Assembly (NCBI GenBank): GCA_964389205.1
Contig: CAYMDH010000058.1
Span: 1 to 18,219 of the forward strand
DNA: 18,219 nucleotides
DNA from: Leptobacterium sp964389205
Lineage (GTDB): Bacteria; Bacteroidota; Bacteroidia; Flavobacteriales; Flavobacteriaceae
Reading direction: 5' to 3'
Shown: positions 6,192-14,044 of the stretch, in pieces
Position numbering within the stretch: the stretch's first letter is position 1
How the letters are laid out: each line of letters starts with the position of its first letter
Notes under the pieces: model-generated
What the model saw: the letters and a program-made list of their open reading frames with translations, nothing else
The model's database searches: none
What the model was told of the DNA's origin: nothing
Translations under genes and position numbers: made by a program

Positions 6192-6578
6192 ATGGAAGTT
6201 ATTCACAAAATTGGTAGAAGAAAAACTGCTGTTGCAAGGATTTACCTTTCTGAAGGAAAAGGAAACATCACTATCAACAAGAAGGATCTAGGTGCCTACT
6301 TCCCTACAGCTACGTTGCAGTACAAAGTAAGACAACCTTTATCATTAACAAGTAATGATGAGAACTTTGACATCAATGTAAACGTATATGGTGGAGGTAT
6401 CACTGGACAAGCAGAAGCAATTCGTTTAGCAATCTCTAGAGCAATGTGCGAAATAGATGCTGAAAACAGAGTGGTTTTAAAACCTGAAGGATTATTAACA
6501 AGAGATCCAAGAATGGTAGAGCGTAAAAAATTCGGTCAGAAAAAAGCGCGTAAGAAATTCCAGTTCTCTAAACGTTAA
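6192..6578 (+). CDS. rpsI: 30S ribosomal protein S9
   Basis: The 128-residue product is a complete S9. It starts with the family's IGRRKTAVARIYL block, has the central GGGITGQAEAIRLAISRA motif and LTRDPRMVERKKFGQKKARK, and ends in the basic tail FQFSKR, whose last residues reach the P-site tRNA in the ribosome. The ATG directly abuts the rplM stop (TAA at 6189-6191), implying translational coupling in one operon. Confidence 0.97.
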   Translation: MEVIHKIGRRKTAVARIYLSEGKGNITINKKDLGAYFPTATLQYKVRQPLSLTSNDENFDINVNVYGGGITGQAEAIRLAISRAMCEIDAENRVVLKPEGLLTRDPRMVERKKFGQKKARKKFQFSKR

Positions 6579-6733
6579 TCCTGATTATTATTTAACAAGT
6601 TCAATTGAAATATTGTTTTTACCCATAGTCTCAAAAAATTGAGTCGTGGTTAGTTTAGCATCCAAATGGTAAAGGCTATCTACAAGATACCACTTTAACA
6701 TTGCTAACTTCAACGGAACGTAAACTATTAAAA
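6579..6733 (+). promoter_or_regulatory. rpsI-rpsB spacer with possible structured leader
   Basis: This 155-nt gap has no gene. It contains a short hairpin, CTCAA/TTGAG (6630-6634 with 6639-6643), and another, TATCT/AGATA (6677-6681 with 6685-6689), which can be extended by TGG/CCA. No TAnnTTTG promoter is clear, and no terminator is seen, so rpsB may be read from the rplM promoter or from one I cannot recognise. A regulatory leader upstream of rpsB is plausible because S2 operons are often autoregulated. Confidence 0.3.
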
Positions 6734-7681
6734 ATGGCAAACAAAATAGAAGTAAAAGATTTACTTGATGCTGGTGTACACTTTGGACACCTAACAAGAA
6801 AATGGAATCCAAACATGGCTCCTTATATCTACATGGAGCGTAATGGTATTCACGTTATTAATTTATATAAAACTGCTGCTAAAATTGAAGAAGCTAATGA
6901 AGCTTTAAAAAAAATAGCTGCATCTGGTAGAAAGATATTATTCGTTGCTACCAAAAAACAAGCAAAAGACATTGTAGCTGAAAAAGCTGGAAATGTAAAT
7001 ATGCCTTACATCACTGAAAGATGGCCTGGTGGAATGCTTACCAACTTTGTTACTATTCGTAAAGCGGTTAAAAAAATGACAGCTATCGATAAGATGAAGA
7101 AAGACGGTACGTTTATGACACTTTCTAAAAAAGAACGCCTTCAAGTAGATCGTTTAAGAGCTAAATTAGAAAAAAACTTAGGTTCTATTGCAGACATGAC
7201 ACGTTTACCTGGTGCACTTTTTATTGTTGACACAATGCGTGAGCACATTGCTGTAAAAGAAGCTCAAAAATTGAAGATTCCAATTTTTGCAATGGTTGAT
7301 ACAAATTCAGATCCTAGAGATGTTGAATATGTAATTCCTGCAAATGACGATGCTTCAAAATCTATTGAAAAAGTTTTATTGCACGTTACAGAAGCAGTTG
7401 CTGAAGGATTAAGCGAGCGCAAGGCTGACAAAGAAGCTAGTGCTAATGCAAAAGAAGCTGCTGCTAACGCAAAAGCTGAAGAAAAAGCTCCAGCAAAAGC
7501 AAAAGAAACTTCAAAAACTGAAGCTGCTCCAAAAGTTGAAGCAAAAGAAGCAAAGGAAGAGGTTAAAGAAGCTGCTCCAAAAGCAACTAAAACTGAAGCT
7601 ACTCCAAAAGCTGAGGCAAAGGAAGAGGTTAAAGAAGCTGCTCCTGCAGAAGCAACTGAAACTAAAGAAGAAAGTAAATAA
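6734..7681 (+). CDS. rpsB: 30S ribosomal protein S2 with long Lys/Ala/Glu-rich tail
   Basis: Residues 1 to about 225 are a normal S2: DLLDAGVHFGHLTRKWNPNM, YIYMERNGIHVINLYKT, FVATKKQAKDIV, ITERWPGGMLTNF, LPGALFIVDTMREHIAVKEA and PIFAMVDTNSDPRDVEYVIPAND. S2 sits on the small-subunit back and helps recruit S1. The remaining 90 or so residues are low-complexity, made almost only of Lys, Ala, Glu, Thr and Pro, and contain a near-repeat of about 22 residues (KEEVKEAAP occurs twice). Total length is 315, well above the roughly 230-260 usual for the family. The ATG at 6734 gives the standard MANKIEVKDLL start; the frame extends to a TTG at 6701, but that adds residues absent from S2. tsf follows. 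Confidence 0.96.
   Translation: MANKIEVKDLLDAGVHFGHLTRKWNPNMAPYIYMERNGIHVINLYKTAAKIEEANEALKKIAASGRKILFVATKKQAKDIVAEKAGNVNMPYITERWPGGMLTNFVTIRKAVKKMTAIDKMKKDGTFMTLSKKERLQVDRLRAKLEKNLGSIADMTRLPGALFIVDTMREHIAVKEAQKLKIPIFAMVDTNSDPRDVEYVIPANDDASKSIEKVLLHVTEAVAEGLSERKADKEASANAKEAAANAKAEEKAPAKAKETSKTEAAPKVEAKEAKEEVKEAAPKATKTEATPKAEAKEEVKEAAPAEATETKEESK
7550..7644 (+). repeat. Duplicated segment in the rpsB tail
   Basis: A 29-bp sequence beginning GCAAAGGAAGAGG occurs exactly at 7550-7578 and 7616-7644, offset by 66 bp (22 codons), within a longer imperfect tandem repeat. The in-frame spacing suggests that the tail grew by slippage or duplication. Confidence 0.85.
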
Positions 7682-7697
7682 TAATATATGTTGAGAT

Positions 7698-7730
7698 AGC
7701 AATTTGCACTTAGTACAAATTGTTTCTCTT
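7698..7730 (+). terminator. Attenuator-like hairpin between rpsB and tsf
   Basis: AGCAATTTG (7698-7706) pairs with CAAATTGTT (7716-7724) with one G-T wobble, followed by TCTCTT. The stem is AT-rich and the T tail interrupted, so it probably terminates only partly, if at all. It may tune the rpsB to tsf ratio. Confidence 0.35.
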
Positions 7731-7762
7731 ACATCAATTTATCAATTTAAAAAGAATATAAA

Positions 7763-8587
7763 ATGGCTAATATTACTGCCGCAGAAGTAAACAAATTGAG
7801 AAAAACTACCGGTGCTGGTATGATGGATTGCAAAAAAGCACTAGTGGAAGCTGAAGGAGATTTTGATAAAGCAATTGAAATCCTTCGTAAAAAAGGTCAA
7901 AAAGTAGCTGCAAAAAGAGCTGACAGAGATTCTTCTGAAGGTGCTGTTATTGCAAAAGTTAATGATGCTAGCACTAATGGTGTTATTGTTTCATTAAACT
8001 GTGAAACAGATTTCGTAGCTAAAAACGAATCTTTTATAAACCTTGCTAACGATTTAGCTGCTATTGCTTTAGAATACAATTCTAAAGAAGATTTTTTAGC
8101 TGCATCTTATAGCGGTATGTCTGTTGCTGATAAATTAACTGAGCAAACAGGTGTTATTGGTGAAAAAATAGAGATTGGAGATTTTAGAGTATTAAATGCT
8201 CCTTTTGTAGGTTCTTATATCCATGCTGGAAATAAGATTGCTACTTTGGTTGGATTATCTGAAGGAGTAGACGGAGCTGCTACTGTAGCTAAAGATGTTG
8301 CTATGCAAGCTGCCGCTATGAATCCTGTAGCTTTGGATGAGAATGGTGTTGATCAATCTGTTATCGATAAAGAAATTGAAATTGCTAAAGATCAACTTCG
8401 TGCAGAAGGAAAACCTGAAGCGATGTTAGACAACATTGCTAAAGGAAAGATCAAACGCTTCTTTAAAGACAATACATTAGTTAATCAAGATTTTATTAAA
8501 GACAGCAAACAAAGTGTTTCACAATATGTTAAATCACTAGGTTCAGATCTAACTGTTACACAGTTTGAGAGAGTTGCTCTAGGATAA
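7763..8587 (+). CDS. tsf: Translation elongation factor Ts
   Basis: EF-Ts is the nucleotide exchange factor that regenerates EF-Tu-GTP. The 274-residue product has the N-terminal UBA-like domain (about 1-50, with RKTTGAGMMDCKKALVEAEGD), the conserved TDFVAKN EF-Tu contact motif at 82-88, and the dimerisation/core domains, including GSYIHAGNKIATLVGL and DVAMQAAAMNP. A C-terminal segment DNTLVNQDF and SVSQYVKSLG completes the family layout. It follows rpsB at an 81-nt distance and ends at a strong terminator, closing the operon. Confidence 0.97.
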   Translation: MANITAAEVNKLRKTTGAGMMDCKKALVEAEGDFDKAIEILRKKGQKVAAKRADRDSSEGAVIAKVNDASTNGVIVSLNCETDFVAKNESFINLANDLAAIALEYNSKEDFLAASYSGMSVADKLTEQTGVIGEKIEIGDFRVLNAPFVGSYIHAGNKIATLVGLSEGVDGAATVAKDVAMQAAAMNPVALDENGVDQSVIDKEIEIAKDQLRAEGKPEAMLDNIAKGKIKRFFKDNTLVNQDFIKDSKQSVSQYVKSLGSDLTVTQFERVALG

Positions 8588-8608
8588 ACTATAGTTTGAA
8601 AATTTAGT

Positions 8609-8640
8609 AAAGCCGCTTCCAAAAGAAGCGGCTTTTTTAT
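8609..8640. terminator. Bidirectional terminator after tsf
   Basis: AAAGCCGCTTC (8609-8619) pairs perfectly with GAAGCGGCTTT (8625-8635), with a CAAAA loop and T-run on the plus strand and an A-run that serves as T-run on the minus strand. It lies between the convergent tsf and S41 peptidase genes and overlaps the last codon of the latter. Confidence 0.9.
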
Positions 8641-9557
8641 TGGCTTACCACCAAGTCTACCGCTTTCTTTTTAGCGTACACAGCATAAATATCTGGATAC
8701 ACTTTATGCCCATATGTTACTTTATTTCTATCAGCTAAAATATGTGTAGTTAAGTTTAACCAGGAACCATCACTTAATTTATATGTTTTATTTCCCGTAC
8801 TCAATCCAAGTGTAGGTGATCCCACATGTATTACATCTTGTGTTCCTTTAAAAGAAATAGCTACCGCTTCTCCTGAACTTGCTGTTTTCCTGCCTATAAG
8901 TACAATTATTTTTTTCCAGGGGGTTTTCAAATCATAATGATTCTTTATTTTTATTACTTCATGCTCGGAAGACATCAAAGCCCCGTCTTTATAGCCCCAG
9001 GGCTCAAATTTATTTTTGTTATTTACTGCGTATCCTAAAACACCTTCTTGCAGTAAGGGAGCCAAACCCATAAGCATAGGCCACATATTACCTCCGTTGT
9101 TATTCCGCAAATCTATGATCCAGTGCGCTACACCTTGTTCATCAATAATTTTAATTTTTTCTTGTAATGATTCAGAAAATCCCATTGATTGTTTACCATA
9201 TCCTATAAACCCAGGGACATTTATATATCCAATAGAATCATTGATAATTTCAGATTCTATAAATGGTATTTTAGTTTCTGATTGAATTTGAATTACAGCA
9301 GAAGCATCTAAAAGAAAGCTATGATTATCTCCCAACTTTGGAATAATATCTTCTTTAATGATGGTATTTATTTCTTTAATACTTTTAGCAGTATCGAATT
9401 TTTCATAGGCTTCTTTTTTTATCTCTGCCCAATCTATACTATCTATTTGTATGGAATTCGTTTCTATGATATGCAATGCTTCCTCAAAATGTTCTTTTTG
9501 AGAATTGCAGCTTAGAAAAAATAAAACAATAAAAAGTGTGTAAAATACTTTTTGCAT
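8637..9557 (-). CDS. S41-family (C-terminal processing-like) peptidase lipoprotein
   Basis: The 306-residue product starts with a lipoprotein signal (MQKVFYTLFIVLFFLSC, Cys17). A helical N-terminal part runs to about 90, then the S41 core: SIGYINVPGF, WIIDLRNNNGGNMWPM and IVLIGRKTASSGEAVAISFKG, where the first Ser of TASSGE (Ser227) is the likely nucleophile. The following GLSTGNKTYKLSDGSWL strand is also typical. I see no PDZ domain, as in the short S41 members of the tricorn/CtpA-like group. The general base is not certain from sequence (Lys257 is a candidate). Location is the periplasm or cell surface. It lies next to a GG-leader precursor on the same strand, with a terminator between them, so a role in handling that peptide is possible but unproven. 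Confidence 0.88.
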   Translation of the reverse strand: MQKVFYTLFIVLFFLSCNSQKEHFEEALHIIETNSIQIDSIDWAEIKKEAYEKFDTAKSIKEINTIIKEDIIPKLGDNHSFLLDASAVIQIQSETKIPFIESEIINDSIGYINVPGFIGYGKQSMGFSESLQEKIKIIDEQGVAHWIIDLRNNNGGNMWPMLMGLAPLLQEGVLGYAVNNKNKFEPWGYKDGALMSSEHEVIKIKNHYDLKTPWKKIIVLIGRKTASSGEAVAISFKGTQDVIHVGSPTLGLSTGNKTYKLSDGSWLNLTTHILADRNKVTYGHKVYPDIYAVYAKKKAVDLVVSQ

Positions 9558-9600
9558 TTTCTATGATTATTTTTAGAACCTAATAATAGCCACTAAAATT

Positions 9601-9634
9601 AAAAAAAGTAACCCTAAAATAAAATTTCAGGGTT
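9601..9634 (-). terminator. Terminator after the 79-aa precursor (minus strand)
   Basis: On the minus strand AACCCTGAAAT pairs with ATTTTAGGGTT (9624-9634 with 9610-9620, one G-T wobble) with a 3-nt loop, followed by ACTTTTTTT. It begins 13 nt after the stop of the precursor gene and separates it from the S41 gene. Confidence 0.8.
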
Positions 9635-9646
9635 GTTTTCACTTTT

Positions 9647-9886
9647 CTATCGAGGAATTGGACAAGGCCCAGAATTAGTCCCACAACCATTATTAGTCGG
9701 AAAACACTCAGAAGGAGATGATTCCGTTATACTTGTACCAGAAGTTGATGTTCCTGGAGCAGGACATAGGCAAGTAAGCCACATAATTCTGTAAAAATTA
9801 GTATCTGTCCCTCCTTTAATAGTTTGCATTTCAAAACCAGCAATTGTATTCTTTTTCAAATACAGTTTTTTAATTTTTTTCTTCAT
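9647..9886 (-). CDS. Lanthipeptide-like GG-leader precursor (79 aa)
   Basis: The 26-residue leader, ending NTIAGFEMQTIKGG, has the L-x-L-x-K-x-T-I-A...M-x-x-I-x-G-G pattern typical of Bacteroidota class I lanthipeptide precursors. The 53-residue core holds five Cys (core positions 13, 15, 35, 42, 49) and sixteen Ser/Thr, with a central stretch GTSTSGTSITESSPS that is almost all Ser/Thr and ends in a Cys. It finishes in a Pro-rich tail (PCPIPR). The Ser/Thr-to-Cys ratio is what dehydration and thioether ring formation would need. No LanB/LanC-type enzyme or exporter lies in the window. It is unlike the cluster at 3657-4792 in core and length but shares the KGG junction. The nearby S41 peptidase is the only same-strand neighbour. 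Confidence 0.78.
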   Translation of the reverse strand: MKKKIKKLYLKKNTIAGFEMQTIKGGTDTNFYRIMWLTCLCPAPGTSTSGTSITESSPSECFPTNNGCGTNSGPCPIPR

Positions 9887-9993
9887 GATATAAATATTTT
9901 AAAAATTTATACAAATGCAAGAATTTTATTTAATATAAAGTAATCTAATTATTATATATTAATTATCTAACCTTATCAAATAAAAAAAATATT

Positions 9994-10021
9994 TTTGTTT
10001 CTTCTCATTTCATTATTTTTG
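9994..10021 (+). promoter_or_regulatory. Probable promoter of pyrH-frr
   Basis: TTTG at 9994-9997 and TATTTTTG at 10014-10021 match the Bacteroidota consensus, though the 16-nt spacer is a little short. The ATG of pyrH is about 40 nt downstream of the -7 box. Confidence 0.55.
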
Positions 10022-10062
10022 CAGCATTCTAAATAAACTTTAATTATATCACACCCACTTTT

Positions 10063-10770
10063 ATGCAGTATAAAAGAATTCTTTTAAAATTAAGCGGAGA
10101 GGCTCTTATGGGAGATCGTCAATATGGTATAGATCCTAAACGCCTTTCCGAATATGCAAATGAAATAAAAGAAGTAGTAGCCCTAGGTGTAGAAGTTGCT
10201 ATCGTTATTGGAGGTGGGAATATCTTTAGAGGTGTTGCCGGTGCAAGTAATGGGATGGATCGAGTTCAAGGTGATCATATGGGAATGTTAGCAACTGTAA
10301 TTAATGGATTAGCTTTACAAAGTGCCTTAGAAGATGTAGAAGTCGCAACGAGATTACAATCTGCTATAAAAATTAATGAAGTAGCAGAACCTTTTATTAG
10401 AAGAAAAGCAATACGTCATTTAGAAAAAAAGAGAGTCGTTATTTTTGGAGGAGGGACAGGAAATCCTTATTTCACAACAGATTCTGCTGCTGTTTTAAGA
10501 GCCATTGAGATTGACGCTAATATAATTTTAAAAGGGACTCGAGTAGATGGTATTTATACATCAGATCCCGAAAAAGACAAAACAGCCACAAAGTTTGATT
10601 TTATCTCTTTTGAAGATGTACTTAAAAAGGGGCTAAAAGTAATGGATACTACTGCTTTTACATTAAGTCAAGAAAATGAACTTCCTATTATTGTTTTTGA
10701 TATGAATAAAATTGGAAACCTATCAAAAGTAGTAGCAGGAGAAAATATTGGAACCAAAGTAAACCTATAA
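10063..10770 (+). CDS. pyrH: Uridylate kinase (UMP kinase)
   Basis: UMP kinase phosphorylates UMP to UDP with ATP, in pyrimidine nucleotide synthesis. The 235-residue product is full length for the bacterial, amino-acid-kinase-fold family. Motifs seen are KRILLKLSGEALMG at the N-terminus, VIGGGNIFRG, the MDRVQGDHMGMLATVINGLAL nucleotide/UMP region, GGGTGNPYFTTDSAAVLRA, and ILKGTRVDGIYTSDPEKDK. frr follows 61 nt later, the usual pair in bacteria. In many genomes this pair directly follows tsf; here a minus-strand pair of genes lies between. Confidence 0.97.
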   Translation: MQYKRILLKLSGEALMGDRQYGIDPKRLSEYANEIKEVVALGVEVAIVIGGGNIFRGVAGASNGMDRVQGDHMGMLATVINGLALQSALEDVEVATRLQSAIKINEVAEPFIRRKAIRHLEKKRVVIFGGGTGNPYFTTDSAAVLRAIEIDANIILKGTRVDGIYTSDPEKDKTATKFDFISFEDVLKKGLKVMDTTAFTLSQENELPIIVFDMNKIGNLSKVVAGENIGTKVNL

Positions 10771-10831
10771 AATAACAGCTTATTATTTTTGGTGCGATTT
10801 TTGAAAATATATTCTGAAAAAAAATACGATC

Positions 10832-11386
10832 ATGAACGAAGAAATTGATTTTATTATAGACAGTACAAAAGAATCTATGACTGGAACCATTAGTCATTTA
10901 GAAAAAGAATTAATAAATATTAGAGCAGGGAAAGCAAGTCCTGTAATGGTAAGCAGTGTTTTTGTTGACTATTATGGATCTAGAACTCCATTAAGTCAAG
11001 TTGCCAATGTAAATACTCCTGATGCTAGAACCATCTCTATTCAACCATGGGAAAAAGGAATGCTTCAAGAAATTGAAAAAGCGATTATGGTTGCCAATAT
11101 TGGATTTAACCCTATGAACAATGGAGAGAGTATCATTATTAATGTTCCTCCTTTAACAGAAGAACGAAGAATAGATTTAGTAAAGCAAGCTAAAGGAGAA
11201 GCTGAAGATGCTAAAGTTGGAATTAGAAATGCCAGACAAGAAGCCAATAAAGAAATAAAAAAACTAGACATTTCTGAAGATCTCACAAAAAATACAGAAG
11301 TTGATGTTCAAGGATTAACAGATTCATTTATAAAAAAAGTTGATGAGATATTTTTCGTGAAAGAAAAAGAAATCATGACCGTTTAG
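10832..11386 (+). CDS. frr: Ribosome recycling factor
   Basis: With EF-G, this protein splits the post-termination ribosome complex. The 184-residue product has the expected length and blocks: LEKELINIRAGKASPVMV in the first helix, the domain II region YYGSRTPLSQVANVNTPDARTISIQPWEK, then IEKAIMVANIGFNPMNNGESI, PPLTEERRIDLVKQAK and the C-terminal helix. A TATTTTTG box (10784-10791) lies in the pyrH-frr gap but has no -33 partner at a suitable distance, so cotranscription with pyrH is more likely. Confidence 0.97.
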   Translation: MNEEIDFIIDSTKESMTGTISHLEKELINIRAGKASPVMVSSVFVDYYGSRTPLSQVANVNTPDARTISIQPWEKGMLQEIEKAIMVANIGFNPMNNGESIIINVPPLTEERRIDLVKQAKGEAEDAKVGIRNARQEANKEIKKLDISEDLTKNTEVDVQGLTDSFIKKVDEIFFVKEKEIMTV

Positions 11387-11405
11387 TTAAACTTTAAATA
11401 AATTA

Positions 11406-11440
11406 AAAGCGAACTTTTAACAAAGTCGCTTTATTTTTTG
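11406..11440 (+). terminator. Rho-independent terminator after frr
   Basis: AAAGCGA(A)CTTT pairs with AAAGTCGCTTT (11406-11432, one bulge), with a TAAC loop and the tail ATTTTTTG. It ends the pyrH-frr transcript. Confidence 0.8.
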
Positions 11441-11482
11441 TAAAATTGGCGTAATTATTGTCTTTAAGTATAAAAAGCACCG

Positions 11483-13999
11483 ATGAGAAAATACCTTTTA
11501 CTTTTCTTTTTTATTCCTTTGGTATCATTTTCTCAAAAATCTATTACTGGCATTGTTAAAGACAATAAGACAAATACGCCCCTTCCGTTTGCCAATATTA
11601 TTACCAATACAAATAAAGGCACTATTACAGATGTAGACGGTAATTTTGAAATTGAAGGCATTTCTAATATTTCTTCCATTACCATAAGTTATATTGGTTA
11701 TATTTCTAAAACAATCATCCTATCTCCTACTACTACTTTTTATGAAATCAAACTTGATGAAAATATAGAAAAGCTTAATGAGGTTGTGCTTGTAGGGGGT
11801 GAAAATCCAGCATTACAGATTATCAGAAATGCTATTAAAAATAAAAATATCAACAATCCTGAAAAAGTATTAAATAGCTTCAAATTTAATACCTATAATA
11901 AATTATTAGTTACTGCAAACCCAGACTCTATTAACAACGAGATTGATAGTGTATTTGTATTCAAGAATGGAAAAAGAGATTTTGTAGAAGTAGACTCCTC
12001 CAATTACAATTTAAAAAAGCAATTAGATCGTTCTCATTTATATATTAGTGAAAAAGTTTCTGATTATAGTTTTACCAAAGCTAAAGGACGGAGAGAAACT
12101 ATTTTGGCCACTCGTATGGCTGGCTTTCAAGATCCCATCTATGAAATCTTATCACTACAAATTCAATCATTTTCTTTTTACGATAGTAAGTATACCATTT
12201 TTGGTACAGATTACATTAATCCTATAGCTAATAATGCACTTAAAACTTATAATTATAAAATTCTAGATACCGTTAATAAAAATACGCGACCTGCATACCT
12301 TATCTATTATTTCCCTCAAAAAAAGGGAGAAGTTGTAGGTTTAGAAGGTGTTTTATATATTGACACTAAAACGTACGCTTTACAAAAGGCAATTGCACAA
12401 CTAAAAGCCATTATTGATGTAAAAGCCACACAATCTTTTACGTATTACGAAAATGAAAAAGTGTGGTTCCCTACAGAAAAAGAAATTAAAATAGAGCGCG
12501 GGCAAACCAATGAAAATATTTCTTTGTTTGGAGCTTCAGTTAACATACAAGGCTCTCCAGAATCTAAAGATTCTACAAAAACACATACCAATAAGCAAGA
12601 TGGCGCAGATTATATTCATTTAGTTTCTCGTGAAAAAAACTTTGAAATTCAATTAAATCAGCCTGTAAAAATTAGGGGAAGAGGGTTAGCCATTGATGTA
12701 ATAGAGGGAGCCAATAAACAAGAAGAGAGTTTCTGGAATCGCTATAGAACAGATAGTATTACGCAAAGAGGAAAAGAAACTTATGTTGTTATTGACAGCA
12801 TTATTGAAGAAAATAAGGTTGAAAAAAGAATACGTTTTGCCAGGAAATTATTAAATGGTTATTTCCCTACAAAATACTTTGATTTTGATTTACGATTTCT
12901 ATTAAAATACAATGATTTTGAAGGTTTTAAACCTGGAATAGGCATTATTACTAATGACGAATTCTCTACTAAATATCGATTTTTCACTTATGGTATTTAT
13001 GGTTTTGGCGATGAAGATTTCAAGTTTGGAGTAACAGCTTCTGCTCGTTTAAACAGATATACAAATACCTGGGCTGGGTTGTCTTATGTAGATGATCTTG
13101 GAGAAACAGGTAGTACTGTTTTTAATACAGATGGGAGGGCTTTTTTCCTTTTTGAACCGCGTTTATTTAACCTAACTTCTTTTTATAAGACAAAAAGAAC
13201 AAGCCCTTATATTGAACATGATTTCACGGCTAAAATACAAGGGAAACTCCAACTTGATAGAAGTGAAATTGATCCTCAATTTGAATATACCTTTGTAACA
13301 GATGATGGAGCTTTTACAGATTTTGAACTAGCAACTGCAGCATTGACCTTTCAATGGAATCCAAATGATGAATACATTCTAACTCCTAAAGGGAAAAGAA
13401 CTTCCAAACAAGGATATCCAAAATTAACTTTTCAACTTACGCAGAGTTTTGAAAATCTTATTGATGGAGATTTTAATTTTACAAAATTTGATTTTAGAGG
13501 AATCCATGAAGTAAGCTATCAAAATGGCAGTGCTACTAATTTCTTTGTTCGTGCCGGTATTGGTTTTGGCGATATTCCTTTAACTCATTTATTTAACTTT
13601 TCGCCAAACAGCCCTAATGACGATACTATTTTTGGACGTTTTTCTGTAGCAGATTCCAACAGTTTTGAAACATTGTTTTTTAATGAGTTTTTTGCAGATC
13701 GTTATGCTACTTTTCAAATCAGGCATCGATTTAATCGTTTTAAAATAGCACGTAAATTTCAACCTGAATTGGTTTTAGCTTCTCGCGCTGCTTATGGAAG
13801 TATAGAAGATAGAGAAAGACATCAAAATATTCAATTTGGATCTCTAGAAGATGGTTTTTATGAAAGTGGTTTTGAACTCAATAAGCTTTTTCAAGGGTTT
13901 GGATTAAGTTTTTTCTATAGATACGGTCCAAACGGTTTGCCAAGATTTGAAGATAATATATCACTTAAATTTACTTTTAATTTTGATTTCGGTTTTTAG
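11483..13999 (+). CDS. Outer-membrane protein: carboxypeptidase-like regulatory domain plus DUF5686-type barrel
   Basis: The 838-residue product has a signal peptide (about 1-18, ending VSFSQ). A carboxypeptidase D regulatory-like beta-sandwich follows (about 19-95: SITGIVKDNKTNTPLPFANI, GTITDVDGNFEIEG, ITISYIGY). After a short VVLVGGENPALQIIRNAIKN linker comes a long region matching the DUF5686 family of Bacteroidota: FNTYNKLLV, SEKVSDYSFTKAKGRRETIL, MAGFQDPIYEILSLQIQSFSFY. The C-terminal half alternates polar and aromatic residues, and the protein ends in NFDFGF, the aromatic end expected for an outer-membrane barrel. It lacks a TonB box or plug, so it is not a standard SusC receptor. The molecular role of the family is not established. 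The transporter gene follows after 45 nt, suggesting one operon and a shared envelope role. Confidence 0.85.
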   Translation: MRKYLLLFFFIPLVSFSQKSITGIVKDNKTNTPLPFANIITNTNKGTITDVDGNFEIEGISNISSITISYIGYISKTIILSPTTTFYEIKLDENIEKLNEVVLVGGENPALQIIRNAIKNKNINNPEKVLNSFKFNTYNKLLVTANPDSINNEIDSVFVFKNGKRDFVEVDSSNYNLKKQLDRSHLYISEKVSDYSFTKAKGRRETILATRMAGFQDPIYEILSLQIQSFSFYDSKYTIFGTDYINPIANNALKTYNYKILDTVNKNTRPAYLIYYFPQKKGEVVGLEGVLYIDTKTYALQKAIAQLKAIIDVKATQSFTYYENEKVWFPTEKEIKIERGQTNENISLFGASVNIQGSPESKDSTKTHTNKQDGADYIHLVSREKNFEIQLNQPVKIRGRGLAIDVIEGANKQEESFWNRYRTDSITQRGKETYVVIDSIIEENKVEKRIRFARKLLNGYFPTKYFDFDLRFLLKYNDFEGFKPGIGIITNDEFSTKYRFFTYGIYGFGDEDFKFGVTASARLNRYTNTWAGLSYVDDLGETGSTVFNTDGRAFFLFEPRLFNLTSFYKTKRTSPYIEHDFTAKIQGKLQLDRSEIDPQFEYTFVTDDGAFTDFELATAALTFQWNPNDEYILTPKGKRTSKQGYPKLTFQLTQSFENLIDGDFNFTKFDFRGIHEVSYQNGSATNFFVRAGIGFGDIPLTHLFNFSPNSPNDDTIFGRFSVADSNSFETLFFNEFFADRYATFQIRHRFNRFKIARKFQPELVLASRAAYGSIEDRERHQNIQFGSLEDGFYESGFELNKLFQGFGLSFFYRYGPNGLPRFEDNISLKFTFNFDFGF

Positions 14000-14044
14000 G
14001 TAGCCTCATTGGCATTTTCTACCTTTGCTGTGAAATTTTTTTGA

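Noticed and set aside
6701..6733. TTG start extending rpsB by 11 codons
   Set aside because: ATG at 6734 gives the conserved MANKIEVKDLL start of S2; the added residues have no counterpart in the family.
7440..7702. Frames in both strands over the rpsB tail (Lys/Leu/Gln-rich and Phe/Ser-rich)
   Set aside because: They are other-frame readings of the repetitive GAAGCAAAA-type sequence of the S2 tail.
10784..10791. Separate promoter for frr
   Set aside because: TATTTTTG matches the -7 box, but the nearest TTG upstream is 33 nt away, too far for the consensus spacing.
11483..13999. SusC/TonB-dependent receptor
   Set aside because: It shares the N-terminal regulatory-like domain but has no TonB box or plug domain and is followed by a DUF5686-type region.
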